Program-made: the position numbers and the translations under genes
Notes under the pieces: generated by a model
Seen by the model: only the letters and a program-made list of their open reading frames with translations
What the model was told of the DNA's origin: nothing
Databases searched by the model: none
Origin: CBDFHC01 sp965247585
Lineage (GTDB): Bacteria; Chloroflexota; Dehalococcoidia; Lucifugimonadales; GCA-2712585
NCBI GenBank assembly: GCA_965247585.1
Contig: CBDFHC010000005.1
Location: forward strand, 124,001-188,000
Direction of reading: 5' to 3'
DNA length: 64,000 nt
Shown: positions 50,789 to 59,800 of the stretch, one piece after another
Numbering within the stretch: position 1 is the first letter of the stretch
Layout: every line of letters begins with the position of its first letter

Positions 50789-51778
50789 ATGGCAGGAAAC
50801 GGAAGTTCGGTGTTTGTGGGAGCTGAAAAGTTTGGGCTGTACCGGCGGAAGGCGGGGGAGGAGCGTTGGGAGAGTCTGACGCGGGGGCTGCCGGAGAAGC
50901 CGGAGGTGCAGGCGCTGGCGGTGCACCCGAGTGAGCCCGGGGTGGTGTTCGCGGGGACGCAGGATGGGCCGTATCGGAGCGCCGATGGGGGCGATACCTG
51001 GGAGCGGCTGGGGTTCCCCAGTCCGGGGCTGAGCGTATGGTCGTTCCTGTTCTACCCCTCGGACCCAGGGCGGATGCTGTTGGGAACGGCGCCGGCGGCG
51101 GTGTACCGCAGCGAGGACGGCGGAGACAACTGGAAGGCTACGACGATGACGCCGGGGCCGGACATGGTAGATATAGGGTTTGACTGCCGGCTGACAGGGC
51201 TGGCGGTGGACCCAGGGGAGACGCAGGACGTGTTCGCGGCGGTGGAGGTAGGCGGGGTGCGTAGAAGCTCGGATGGAGGGGAGAGCTGGGAGTCGATCAA
51301 CAGGGGGCTGGCGCCGGAGGAGGACACGCTGGATCTGCACGGGGTCCAGGTCAGCAGCAACCAGAAGGGTACGGTGGTGATTAGCACGCGACAGGGGTTG
51401 TTCCGGAGCGCGGACCGGGGGGACCACTGGGACTTTATCGACATCAGCCACGTTTCGCCGATTGGGTACACCCGAGACCTGAGGCTGGCGCCACAGGACG
51501 CGAACACGCTGTACGTTTCGTTGGGGAAGGCGGCGCGGAGCCGGAACGGCGGGCTGGTGCGGAGCCGGGACCTCGGGCAGACGTGGGAGCGGCTGGACCA
51601 GGGGATAACGGCGAACAGCACGATGATGGCGGTGTCGGTGGACCGGAACGCGCCGGAGCGTGTCTATTGCGCGACCCGGGACGGTCAGGTGTTTGGGACG
51701 GAGGACGAAGGGGGCAGCTGGAGGGAGTTGCCGCTGCCGGAGGAGGCGAAGGAGGTAAGGGCGTTAGCGTGCGGGTGA
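50789..51778 (+). CDS. BNR/VPS10-like beta-propeller protein (paralogue 2)
   Basis: This 329-residue protein is started at ATG 50789, which has GGAGGT six bases upstream; earlier in-frame codons at 50705 and 50771 lie in or near the A repeat. Blades carry SADGGDTWERL, SEDGGDNWKAT, SSDGGESWESI, SADRGDHWDFI, SRDLGQTWERL and TEDEGGSWREL. The block LDLHGVQVSSNQKGTVVISTRQGLF is almost shared with the 56617 paralogue (LDLHGVQVSTAAPGTVFIV). Both end in an (A/Y)-A-(L/M)-A-C-G sequence. No signal peptide or catalytic motif is visible. Function unknown. Confidence 0.82.
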   Translation: MAGNGSSVFVGAEKFGLYRRKAGEERWESLTRGLPEKPEVQALAVHPSEPGVVFAGTQDGPYRSADGGDTWERLGFPSPGLSVWSFLFYPSDPGRMLLGTAPAAVYRSEDGGDNWKATTMTPGPDMVDIGFDCRLTGLAVDPGETQDVFAAVEVGGVRRSSDGGESWESINRGLAPEEDTLDLHGVQVSSNQKGTVVISTRQGLFRSADRGDHWDFIDISHVSPIGYTRDLRLAPQDANTLYVSLGKAARSRNGGLVRSRDLGQTWERLDQGITANSTMMAVSVDRNAPERVYCATRDGQVFGTEDEGGSWRELPLPEEAKEVRALACG

Positions 51779-51790
51779 GTGGGAGGCGGG

Positions 51791-53383
51791 TTAGGGGGAG
51801 GGAGGACCCCAATCGGGGGCGACGTAGCTCAAGATGCTGGTTGACTCCAGGTAAGAACCGTTGGCATCACCGATTCGCATTAAGAGGATCTTGCTGTCGT
51901 CACTGTAAACAATGAAGTTGCCATCAGGGGAATAGGAGCCATTGAGTTCCTCAAAGTCCGGCGTGTGAGTAAGCTGAATCTCCACTCCGGTGGTGAGGTC
52001 CATCTCGAATAGCTCCATACCGATTGGGTCACTGGCGGTTGGTTCACTAACACGAGTCAGAAGCAACCGCTGTCGTGGAGCCGACCAGTCGAGTACTTGT
52101 ACGACTGGCTCGCCGGTCGCGACGATAGTAACGTCGCCCCCTGCTAAATTGACTGCCATTACGTCTGAATGAAGGTCTTCCTCGCTCTTCGCTTTAACAC
52201 GGTTGAACATAAGCCTCTCTTCCTGACCTAGCCAGACCGGACTGCTGTCCAGTTGGTCTTCTCCGGGGACCGTAAGGCGCTTTAATAAGGCCGATTGAAC
52301 TTTTAAAACATAAATCCCACGGTTGGGTTCCGGGTCAAATACAGCAAATGCTAGTTGCTGGCCGTCTGGCGACCATTGAACGCCAATCTCGAAGTCAGAA
52401 TTTTCTGTCAGTCGGATGAGGTCCTCGCCTGAGCTGCTGACTACATAAATGTCGGGCTGGCCGTCCATGAAGGAGGTGAAGGCGACCTTGTCACCGTCAG
52501 GGGACCAGGCAGGCCACACGTTGGTATCGTCGTTGTCTATTAGGTATTTCCCCGAGCCACTCAGGTCCACTAACGCGATATAAAACGCATGCTCCAACAT
52601 GCCCGGACCACCATGTTCGGCGTGATGGACATGCCTACCGTGGTACACAATTTTTCCCTGCGGCATGGGTCTAACAATCACCGTGGCTGTTTCCCGCAGC
52701 GTGACATCCCCAAGGGTTGCGGTGAGTTCGACCGTTTCCTGATAGGTGCCAGCCTCAGCGCCTCCAACAAAAACGGCCTCTTCCAGCCAATATCCTGAAG
52801 GAAAGCTGCCGCCGCCGGCCGAAACCTTCCACTGCACGTGCGAATTTTCTATATCGTGCCCAAATTGGTCTTCAATCTTAGCCGAGAATTCCATGGAAAG
52901 ACCGGTAAAGGCGTAGGCTGGTGAGGGTGAGATGGAGAGCTTGGTCAGACGCGGGACGGGAGTGGAGGTGGGTGTTGGTGTGTTAGGCGACTCGCGTGTG
53001 GGTGTTGGCGTCGCGGCAGTTGGGGATGGCGTTGGAAGACCGACATCATCCGCCATCGATACGGTGGTTGGTGGTTGAATGGGCGGGGACGGAGTTGGCA
53101 AGGTAGTTGCTGTATCCACCACGGTGGACGGCGTTGCCGCTGCCAACGGTAACTCAGAGCCCGATTCCGTTGGGCTGGGTGTGGTTTCCGGTGGGGAACC
53201 GGTGCCGCGGGAAGATTGGCAACCGACCAGGGTGACAAGAAGTGAGACCCCGACCAAAGTGACGGCAAGAGCACGATGGTTGAGGCCGCACCAGGTGGTT
53301 AAGACGCGGAATAACGCTGTAGGTCTGGCGAACAAACCCAAGCTTGGTGCAAGGTTGGACGACACGTCGATCTTGTTTCCCAT
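51791..53383 (-). CDS. Lipoprotein with TolB/WD40-like propeller
   Basis: This 530-residue protein has a lipoprotein signal: a long basic N-region, hydrophobic VTLVGVSLLVTLVGC, and lipid-accepting Cys55. A Thr/Ser/Pro linker with repeated TPTPT blocks follows (about 60-150). An immunoglobulin-like domain comes next (LSISPSPAYAFTGLSMEFSAKI to VIVRPMPQG), and then WD40-like PD40 blades: NVWPAWSPDGDKVAF, GVQWSPDGQQLAF, LNGSYSPDGNFIVY. It should sit on the outer face of the membrane. Base composition is more AT-rich and lacks the strong G bias of neighbours, which hints at a separate origin. It is convergent with the 50789 propeller gene, 12 bases apart. Confidence 0.85.
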   Translation of the reverse strand: MGNKIDVSSNLAPSLGLFARPTALFRVLTTWCGLNHRALAVTLVGVSLLVTLVGCQSSRGTGSPPETTPSPTESGSELPLAAATPSTVVDTATTLPTPSPPIQPPTTVSMADDVGLPTPSPTAATPTPTRESPNTPTPTSTPVPRLTKLSISPSPAYAFTGLSMEFSAKIEDQFGHDIENSHVQWKVSAGGGSFPSGYWLEEAVFVGGAEAGTYQETVELTATLGDVTLRETATVIVRPMPQGKIVYHGRHVHHAEHGGPGMLEHAFYIALVDLSGSGKYLIDNDDTNVWPAWSPDGDKVAFTSFMDGQPDIYVVSSSGEDLIRLTENSDFEIGVQWSPDGQQLAFAVFDPEPNRGIYVLKVQSALLKRLTVPGEDQLDSSPVWLGQEERLMFNRVKAKSEEDLHSDVMAVNLAGGDVTIVATGEPVVQVLDWSAPRQRLLLTRVSEPTASDPIGMELFEMDLTTGVEIQLTHTPDFEELNGSYSPDGNFIVYSDDSKILLMRIGDANGSYLESTSILSYVAPDWGPPSP

Positions 53384-53541
53384 TGTGATACTCGGACCAG
53401 GGAATTTTACTTCAAAGGCCTGGTCTAGAGGGCGACACCTCCCAAGGAAGACCGCTTCGCTTGATTCTTTGATGGTTGGGGGCCAATAATGGGCGGTCGC
53501 GCCAAGGCTCGGCGCGGACGCATAAGGAGAGAGGTGGCCCG

Positions 53542-54228
53542 GTGTACCAGACGGTGAGTAACGAGACGCTGGAGGCGCTGGCGAAGATTGACGCGCCCAG
53601 TATTTGCAATGCGATTGAGGGGTTTAACGTACGGCCCCGGAACAGCGGCTTCATGGGGCCGGAGATCAAGTGCGTGTACACGGACTTCGCGCCGGTGGTG
53701 GGGTACGCGGTGACGGCGACGATATCGTCGTTGCATCCAGAGGGCCGCAGTGTGCCGCGGGAGGAGTGGTGGGACATGGTGCTGTCAGTGCCGGCGCCGC
53801 GGTTCATTGTGATCCACGATATCGACAACCCGCCGATTGGGGCGCTGTGGGGAGAGGTGAACGGGAACATCCACGCGGCGCTGAAGGCGGTGGGAGTGGC
53901 GACGGACGGTACGGTGCGTGACCTGGACGAGGTTAGGGAGCTTGGGTTCCAGTTCTTCGCCGGTTCGATAGCGGTGTCGCACGCGTACGTACACCTGGTG
54001 GAGATAGGAACGCCGGTGACGGTGGGAGGGCTGCGGGTGAAGAACGGGGACTTGCTGCACGGAGACAAGCACGGGGTAACTTCGATACCGTTTGAGGTTG
54101 CGGAACAGGTCCCGGGGCGGGTGGAGGCGGTGGCGGAGTACGAACACATAATCATAGACGCGTGTCAGTCGGCGGACTTCACGGTGGAGAAGCTGAAGAA
54201 GGCGGCGAGCGTAAGGGCGCCGTACTAG
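53542..54228 (+). CDS. RraA family protein (HMG/CHA aldolase-like)
   Basis: This protein has 228 residues from GTG 53542, which has AGAGG seven bases upstream. The RraA/4-hydroxy-4-methyl-2-oxoglutarate aldolase fold is visible: ALAKIDAPSICNAIEGF, then ALWGEVNGNIHAALKAVGVATDGTVRDLDEV with the conserved GxxRD, and LRVKNGDLLHGDKHGVTSIP in the metal-binding region. Members cleave 4-carboxy-type pyruvate aldols with a divalent metal or act as decarboxylases; true RNase E inhibitors are a narrower group. An aldolase would suit aromatic or amide catabolism. The acceptor is unknown. Confidence 0.85.
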   Translation: MYQTVSNETLEALAKIDAPSICNAIEGFNVRPRNSGFMGPEIKCVYTDFAPVVGYAVTATISSLHPEGRSVPREEWWDMVLSVPAPRFIVIHDIDNPPIGALWGEVNGNIHAALKAVGVATDGTVRDLDEVRELGFQFFAGSIAVSHAYVHLVEIGTPVTVGGLRVKNGDLLHGDKHGVTSIPFEVAEQVPGRVEAVAEYEHIIIDACQSADFTVEKLKKAASVRAPY

Positions 54229-55213
54229 CCAAAGGTCCAGGAGCAGCCAAGCCGAGCGGGAGACGCTTCGAGCCACGGTGCGCCATGCGATCAATGGTGG
54301 CGATGCCATGGCTTCCTCATAGGACTGCGAATCATTGGATGGTGTCCGCATCCCCTCTTAATCACCCCCTCGATACGGGGAGAGAATTTGGGTCTGAGGG
54401 ACACGCTCAGACTCCCGGCAGGGAGCTTGTGAACAAATTGAGGCGGCACAGCGGTAGTGGGCACAGGGGTTGGATGTGCTCTCCCCTCCCTACCAGATTC
54501 CTCGATCCTCACGAACCGACTCGGAATTACGTGGTGGCGTCCAGCACCTGGGAGGACGAAAATAAAGGGGCTCCTGTCGTCCATGAAGACCGGTATAGCT
54601 ACTACAATGGATTGCAAATCACAGGCTGGCGGTTCCCACCGTCCCGCCCCGGAAGGTTTAAAAAACGAATTTCTGAGGGACACCCTCAGACTCCTGCCTA
54701 CCAGGGGCCATCCCCCTCTGGACTCCCCCTTTGTAGGCGCAGGTAGAGTAGGACCGGTGCTATTTTCATAGGAATCCCGCATGCCGGTTGCGACCGGCAC
54801 CACCAGGGATGAAAAGTTGGGCTGGGAGTGGCTAGCGATCCGCTGGATAGGTCCTCTGGAGCCGATCAGCCAGCGCGATGGTTGGGTGCTCCTAAGGGCT
54901 GCGAATCAGGGGTTGGTGGTTCCCACCGTCCCGCCCCGGATGGTTGTAAAGACGATTTCTGAGGGACCCCCTCAGACTCCCGGCAGCCACCACCCCGGTC
55001 CCGTGCACTCTCCTACGCTGTTGGTGCTGGTTGGGCGTAGGAGCAGCTTTTTCAAAGGCCGGGCTGGGCTATTTTCGAGGCAATGACGGGACTTGTGCGG
55101 ACGCTGAACATGCAACAAGATGGCGATGAAAATATTGACGAGGTCAAGAATTCACAACCTCAGGGGGTATTCCCCCTCTCGACTCCCCCTTGCAAGGTGT
55201 ATGTAGATGACGG
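54229..55213 (+). repeat. Long intergenic repeat region (A, C, A, A, C, A tail)
   Basis: A degenerate A copy lies at about 54325-54420 (CTGAGGGACACGCTCAG), running by the type-3 junction into C at 54420-54535. Full A copies follow at 54613-54735 and 54900-55018. A C end lies at about 55078-55110 and an A tail (CAGGGGGTATTCCCCCTC) at about 55160-55195. No gene is supported. Confidence 0.7.
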
Positions 55214-56524
55214 ATGTTTCCGTTTAGCTTAGCCCGTCTGCCCAGGCGGATGTTTTACGGCTGGTGGATAGTGGCCGGGGGGATGATAGCCCAGGCGATG
55301 ATGAACGGGCTGTTCTTCCTGGGATTCAGCTTCTTCTTCGAGCCGATGAGGACGCAGTTTGGGTGGAGCCGGACGCTGCTGGCGGGGGCGTACTCGATGA
55401 CGAGGGTAGAGAGCGGGTTCTTCGGGCCGTTGGAGGGGTTCCTGATCCAGCGATACGGGGCGCGACGGGTGATGATGGTGGCGTTTGTGGTGTTCGCGCT
55501 GGGGTTCTTGTTGCTGAGCCAGGTGAAGTCGCCCTTGACGTTTTATCTGGCATTTTTCGTGGTGTCGGTGGGGGCGAGCACGGCGGGATTCAACCCGGTG
55601 ATGGTGAGCCTGAACAACTGGTTCCGGCGGAAGAGGGCGCGGGCGATAGGGATGACGATGCTGGGGATGAGTATAGGTGGGTTGGTGTTCTCGCCGGCGC
55701 TGGCGTTCTCGATAGACCGATTCGGGTGGCAGGACGCGGCTCTGGGGGCCGGGTTGTTCGTGGCGCTGGTGGGGTTACCGATTTCGATGATAATGAGGGA
55801 CAACCCGGAGCCGTACGGGTACCTGCCGGACGGGGCGCGGAGAACGCCAGGGGGAGGGCTTGGCGTTGAGGGGGCAACGACTCCCAGCGAGACGGCCGGA
55901 GACAGCGGAGCACCGTTGGAGTATGACTTCACGGTGAAGGAAGCGTTGAGGACGCGGGCGTTCTGGATGCTGTCCTCTGGGCACGCGCTGGGGCTGATGG
56001 TGGTATCGATAATCAGCCTGTTGCTGGTGCCGTACATGGAGGACCATCTGGGGTATTCCGGATCCAGGGCGGCCAGCGTGATAATGATTATGACGGCGGT
56101 ATCGATGGTGGGGCAGTTTTCGGCGGGGTACCTGGCGGATATTTTCCCGAAGAACCTGCTGGCGGCGGCGTGCCTGCTGGGGCACGCGGGAGCGCTGTTC
56201 CTGCTGGGGACGGCGGACAACTACTCGCAGGTGGTGCTGGCGGTGGTGGTACAGGGGGCGGCGTGGGGGGTGCGGTCACCGCTGACAACGGTGCTTCGAG
56301 GAGACTTCTTCGGGAGGAAGTACTTCGCAATGATAACGGGGATATCTAACGCGGTGCTCATGGTTGGGATGGTTGTGGGGCCGCTGATGTCCGGGCTGAT
56401 GGCGGATAAGCTGAGCTACGGGACGGCGTTCATGGTGATGGGCGCGTGCGCGCTGCCGGGGGTTTTGCTGTTCGCGATGCTGAGGAGCCCGCAGCCGCAA
56501 GTGCAGGAAGTCGTTGTGGGGTAG
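55214..56524 (+). CDS. MFS transporter
   Basis: This 436-residue major facilitator protein has twelve hydrophobic segments. RMFYGWWIVAGGMIAQAM begins segment 1, FLIQRYGARRVMMVAFVVFALGF is the loop 2-3 motif and segment 3, and NNWFRRKRARAIGMTMLGMSIGG covers loop 4-5. The central loop holds DNPEPYGYLPDGARR, and the second half begins EALRTRAFWMLSSGHALGLMV. It resembles the 42064 carrier (FYGW opening, central PEDVGLxPDG-like loop), so the two probably share ancestry. It is followed after 92 bases by a BNR gene with its own promoter. Substrate unknown. Confidence 0.87.
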   Translation: MFPFSLARLPRRMFYGWWIVAGGMIAQAMMNGLFFLGFSFFFEPMRTQFGWSRTLLAGAYSMTRVESGFFGPLEGFLIQRYGARRVMMVAFVVFALGFLLLSQVKSPLTFYLAFFVVSVGASTAGFNPVMVSLNNWFRRKRARAIGMTMLGMSIGGLVFSPALAFSIDRFGWQDAALGAGLFVALVGLPISMIMRDNPEPYGYLPDGARRTPGGGLGVEGATTPSETAGDSGAPLEYDFTVKEALRTRAFWMLSSGHALGLMVVSIISLLLVPYMEDHLGYSGSRAASVIMIMTAVSMVGQFSAGYLADIFPKNLLAAACLLGHAGALFLLGTADNYSQVVLAVVVQGAAWGVRSPLTTVLRGDFFGRKYFAMITGISNAVLMVGMVVGPLMSGLMADKLSYGTAFMVMGACALPGVLLFAMLRSPQPQVQEVVVG

Positions 56525-56559
56525 CCAGCCGATGAGGGGCGGTGGAATTTGGATCGTTC

Positions 56560-56588
56560 TTGACAAACCGCCCGGATGGCCGAAGAAT
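56560..56588 (+). promoter_or_regulatory. Sigma70-type promoter for BNR paralogue 3
   Basis: TTGACA (56560-56565), 17 bases, then AAGAAT (56583-56588). Initiation near 56595 gives a leader of about 22 bases with GGAGGT before ATG 56617, which supports that start. Confidence 0.6.
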
Positions 56589-56616
56589 CCACCTAAATAA
56601 CTGCTGGAGGTGTGGA

Positions 56617-57678
56617 ATGGCTGCTGAGAAACATAGGACCAACTTGTACGTAGGGTTGGCCGCTGAGGGAGAATACACGGGGCCCGGCGGGCTGTTCCGC
56701 CGTGCCGATGGAGAGGATGGGTGGACGGATATAAGTAAAGGATTGCCGGAGACCCCGCAGGTGAGGGCGCTGGCGGTGCATCCGGAGACGCCGAACGTGG
56801 TGTACGCCGGGACGCAGGACGGGGTGTACCGGAGCGACGACCGGGGAGGGCACTGGGAGGCGATGGGGATGGACAAGCCAGGGGTGGGGGTGTGGTCGCT
56901 GGCGTTCCACCCGAAGGACCCTAACATAGTGTTCGCGGGATACGAGCCGTGCGAGATACACCGGACGCTGGACGGGGGCTCGAGCTGGAAGAAGATGAAT
57001 ACGTCAGAGGTCCAGTTCCCGCACATCACGACGTATATGCCGCCAACAGAGAAGCGGGTGCTGGAGATAGCGATAGACCCATCTGACCCGCTGGACATGT
57101 ACGCGGCGATAGAGGTTGGAGGGCTGCTGGGGAGCAGGGACGGTGGAGAGAGTTGGAAGTGCCTAACGGATGGCCCCTATGTTTGGAATAACAGCCTGGA
57201 TTTGCACGGGGTGCAGGTGAGCACTGCGGCACCAGGGACGGTGTTCATTGTGGCGCAGATAGGGATGTTCGTGAGCCGGGACCGAGGCGAAAGGTGGGAG
57301 CACGTTCAGATACCGGAGCAGTTCAAGGGCGGGTCGTACTGCCGGGACATAATGGTTTCGCCGGACGACCCGAGGACGATGTATCTGGCGGCGTCGGCGG
57401 GAGGGGGAGGAGCGCCCGCGGGGACAAAGGATGCGGGAGGTCTGTTCAGGACGCGTGACCTTTGGGAGACGTGGGAGCAGTTGGACCTGGGGGAGGTACC
57501 GGACAGCCGGACGTTCGAGGTGAGCATAGACCGGGCAGCGCCGTCACACGTTTACTGCGGCGCGCTAATGGGACCGGTGTACAGCAGCTACGACGGGGGA
57601 GAGAGTTGGACTAATAGCCAAGTGCCGGTGGAAAAGATGTCGCGGAACCATCACATTTACGCGATGGCCTGCGGGTAG
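56617..57678 (+). CDS. BNR/VPS10-like beta-propeller protein (paralogue 3)
   Basis: This 353-residue protein is started at ATG 56617 behind GGAGGT. Blade motifs are RADGEDGWTDI, SDDRGGHWEAM, TLDGGSSWKKM, SRDGGESWKCL, SRDRGERWEHV, TRDLWETWEQL and SYDGGESWTNS. It shares the LDLHGVQVS core and the closing YAMACG with the 50789 paralogue, and the repeated VHPETPNVVYAGTQDGVYRS phrase with both others. It has no signal peptide, transmembrane segment or recognisable catalytic residue. The gene follows an MFS carrier, as the 43627 paralogue is divergent from one. Function unknown. Confidence 0.82.
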   Translation: MAAEKHRTNLYVGLAAEGEYTGPGGLFRRADGEDGWTDISKGLPETPQVRALAVHPETPNVVYAGTQDGVYRSDDRGGHWEAMGMDKPGVGVWSLAFHPKDPNIVFAGYEPCEIHRTLDGGSSWKKMNTSEVQFPHITTYMPPTEKRVLEIAIDPSDPLDMYAAIEVGGLLGSRDGGESWKCLTDGPYVWNNSLDLHGVQVSTAAPGTVFIVAQIGMFVSRDRGERWEHVQIPEQFKGGSYCRDIMVSPDDPRTMYLAASAGGGGAPAGTKDAGGLFRTRDLWETWEQLDLGEVPDSRTFEVSIDRAAPSHVYCGALMGPVYSSYDGGESWTNSQVPVEKMSRNHHIYAMACG

Positions 57679-58264
57679 GGGAGGGCAAGGGGGGCCGGGG
57701 GATTTCCCCTGGCCCCCTATTGGGAGGACCCGGGGGTGTTCGGCCACACCTTCCTGCCGGGCTGGGTGAGTAAGGGGCGTGTAGGGCGTTCTCTTTAGGG
57801 ATCAAGCGTGGTGATGGGGATATGGTCCACAGAGGATTGCGAATCACAGGTTGGTGGTTCCCACCGTCCCGCCCCGGATGGTTGTAAAGACGATTTCTGA
57901 GGGACACCCTCAGTCTCCCAGCAGAAGGGCTGCGTCCCTCTGCACTCCCCCCTTGATGGGTGTCAGCAAATGAGAGACTGTTCGACACTTTTTAGATTCA
58001 GCAATGGTGGTTCGGATGGCCTCCAGAGAGGGTTTCGAATCATAGGTTGGTGGTAGAAGTGGGCACGAAGGTGGGATATGTTTTCTCCCCCCACACCCAG
58101 ATTCTTCGATCCTCACGGACGGGCTCAGAACGACATGACTCACGCGGAGGCTAAACGTGTGGCAAGATGCGGCTAGAATGGGAGTGGCGAAAGGCTATTT
58201 TCGAGGCGGTCACGTGGCGTACAGGTTAGCCGGGTCTGGTACTGATTAGGAGGGAGGGTAAGAT
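57679..58264 (+). repeat. Intergenic repeats: hairpin, A, and A/C hybrid
   Basis: A GGGGGATTTCCCC stem lies at about 57697-57709, an A copy at about 57840-57955 (hairpin near 57897), and an A 5' end fused to C at about 58030-58145 with the same GGTTGGTGGTAGAAGTGG junction as at 18.4 kb. Nothing else is recognisable. Confidence 0.7.
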
Positions 58265-59230
58265 ATGAAGGCAGCTATTGTGCACAAGTTCGGGGGGCCG
58301 GAGGTTTTGCAGTACGACGAGGTGGCGGCGCCGACGCCGGGACCGGGCGAGGCGCTGGTGGAGACGGAGGCGATAGGGGTCAATTACACGGATGTGAACA
58401 CGCGGGCCGGGGTGTCTCCCGGGCCGTTGCCGTTGATTCCCGGGCGGGAGGCGGCAGGGCGGGTGACGGCGCTGGGCGACGGCGTGACCGAGGTGTCGGT
58501 GGGAGACATGGTGGGGTTCTGCGGGATCACGGGGACGTACGCGGAGCAGGTGACGGTGCCAGCGTGGCGGCTGATTAAGCTGCCTTCCAGGATTGACGCG
58601 CGAGCGGCGGCAGGGTCGCTGCTGCAAGGGATGACGGCGCACTACTTGGTGTTCAGCACGTACCCGCTGAAGAAGGGGGACGCGTGCCTGGTACACGCGG
58701 GTGCGGGGGGCACAGGGCTGATGGTGATCCAGATGGCGAAGCGGGCCGGGGCGACGGTGATAACGACGGTTTCGACGGAGGCGAAGGGGAAGCTGGCGAA
58801 GGAGGCGGGGGCGGACGTTGTTATCAATTATGTAGAGCAGGACTTTAAAGAGGAGACGATGAAGGCCACCGGCGGCAAAGGTGTGCAGGCGGCGTACGAC
58901 GCGGTGGGGAAGACGACGTTCGACAAGAGTATGGCGTGCCTGGCGCCGCTGGGGGTTATGGCGCTGTATGGCGCGGCCAGCGGTCCGGTGCCGCCGCAGG
59001 ACCTGGGGATACTGAGTGGCCGGTCGCTGTTCATCACGCGGCCAGCGCTGGGGGCGTACACGGCGGACCGGGAGTCGCTGGTGCGGCGAGCGGACGACGT
59101 GCTGGGGTGGCTGGCGTCTGGGGAGCTGAAGCTACGGATTGGTGGTGAGTTCCCGCTGTCGGAGGCGTCGGAGGCGCACCGGCAGTTGGAGAGCCGGGAG
59201 TCGACGGGGAAGCTGTTGTTGGTGCCGTAG
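58265..59230 (+). CDS. Quinone oxidoreductase family MDR protein
   Basis: This 321-residue protein is a zinc-free medium-chain dehydrogenase/reductase of the quinone-oxidoreductase branch. KAAIVHKFGGPEVLQYDEV is the standard opening, GVNYTDVNTRAG replaces the zinc-ligand region, and LVHAGAGGTGLMVIQMAKRAGATVI is the NADPH-binding fold with AGAGGTG. GKLLLVP ends it. It reduces quinones or enones with NADPH in the cytoplasm, and could process products of neighbouring flavin monooxygenases. GGAGGGTAAGAT precedes the ATG. No operon partner is adjacent. Confidence 0.9.
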   Translation: MKAAIVHKFGGPEVLQYDEVAAPTPGPGEALVETEAIGVNYTDVNTRAGVSPGPLPLIPGREAAGRVTALGDGVTEVSVGDMVGFCGITGTYAEQVTVPAWRLIKLPSRIDARAAAGSLLQGMTAHYLVFSTYPLKKGDACLVHAGAGGTGLMVIQMAKRAGATVITTVSTEAKGKLAKEAGADVVINYVEQDFKEETMKATGGKGVQAAYDAVGKTTFDKSMACLAPLGVMALYGAASGPVPPQDLGILSGRSLFITRPALGAYTADRESLVRRADDVLGWLASGELKLRIGGEFPLSEASEAHRQLESRESTGKLLLVP

Positions 59231-59800
59231 GTGTGGGGAAGGTTTTTAATGCGTTTTTCTGAGGGACGCCCTCAGACTCCCGGCAGAAGGGCTGTGCCTC
59301 TCTGCACTCTCCCTTGTTAGGCGTCTCCCGGTGGTAGGAGCATTTATTTTCTAGGGACGGCCTTTAGGCAAGGGCAGGATGAACTGGCTCTAGGGTTGAG
59401 GAGACGAGCAGTATGGGCTCGTCCTTCCAGGGCCTCAGGATGAGCGGGTTGATGGGGCAGCCCGGAACCTATTATCGAGGCGACCCGGCGTGATGATGGG
59501 GATGGCTTCCGCAGAGGACTGCGAATCACTGGTTGGTGGTTCCCGCCATCCCGCCCCGGAAGGTTTTTAATGCGTTTGTCTGAGGGACACCCTCAGAGCG
59601 TCTGAGAAATTTGGGCTTGAACAGCGATAGTGAGCGCCTGGGTTGGATGTGCTCTCCCCCCACTCCCAGATTCTTCGATCCTCACGGACGGACTCAGAAT
59701 GACATGACTCATACGGACGTTCAGCGTGCGAAAATGTGCCGCTGACATGGGTGAGAGGTCAATCTCTCATAGGCTTTCAGGATGATCGGGGGGGAAGGGG
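59231..59800 (+). repeat. Intergenic repeats: A, B, A, C, B
   Basis: A at about 59238-59318 (core CTGAGGGACGCCCTCAG), B at 59410-59462, A at 59528-59602 cut short after its hairpin, C at 59605-59720, and a B remnant (GGATGATCGGGGGGG) near 59780. No gene is present. Confidence 0.7.
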
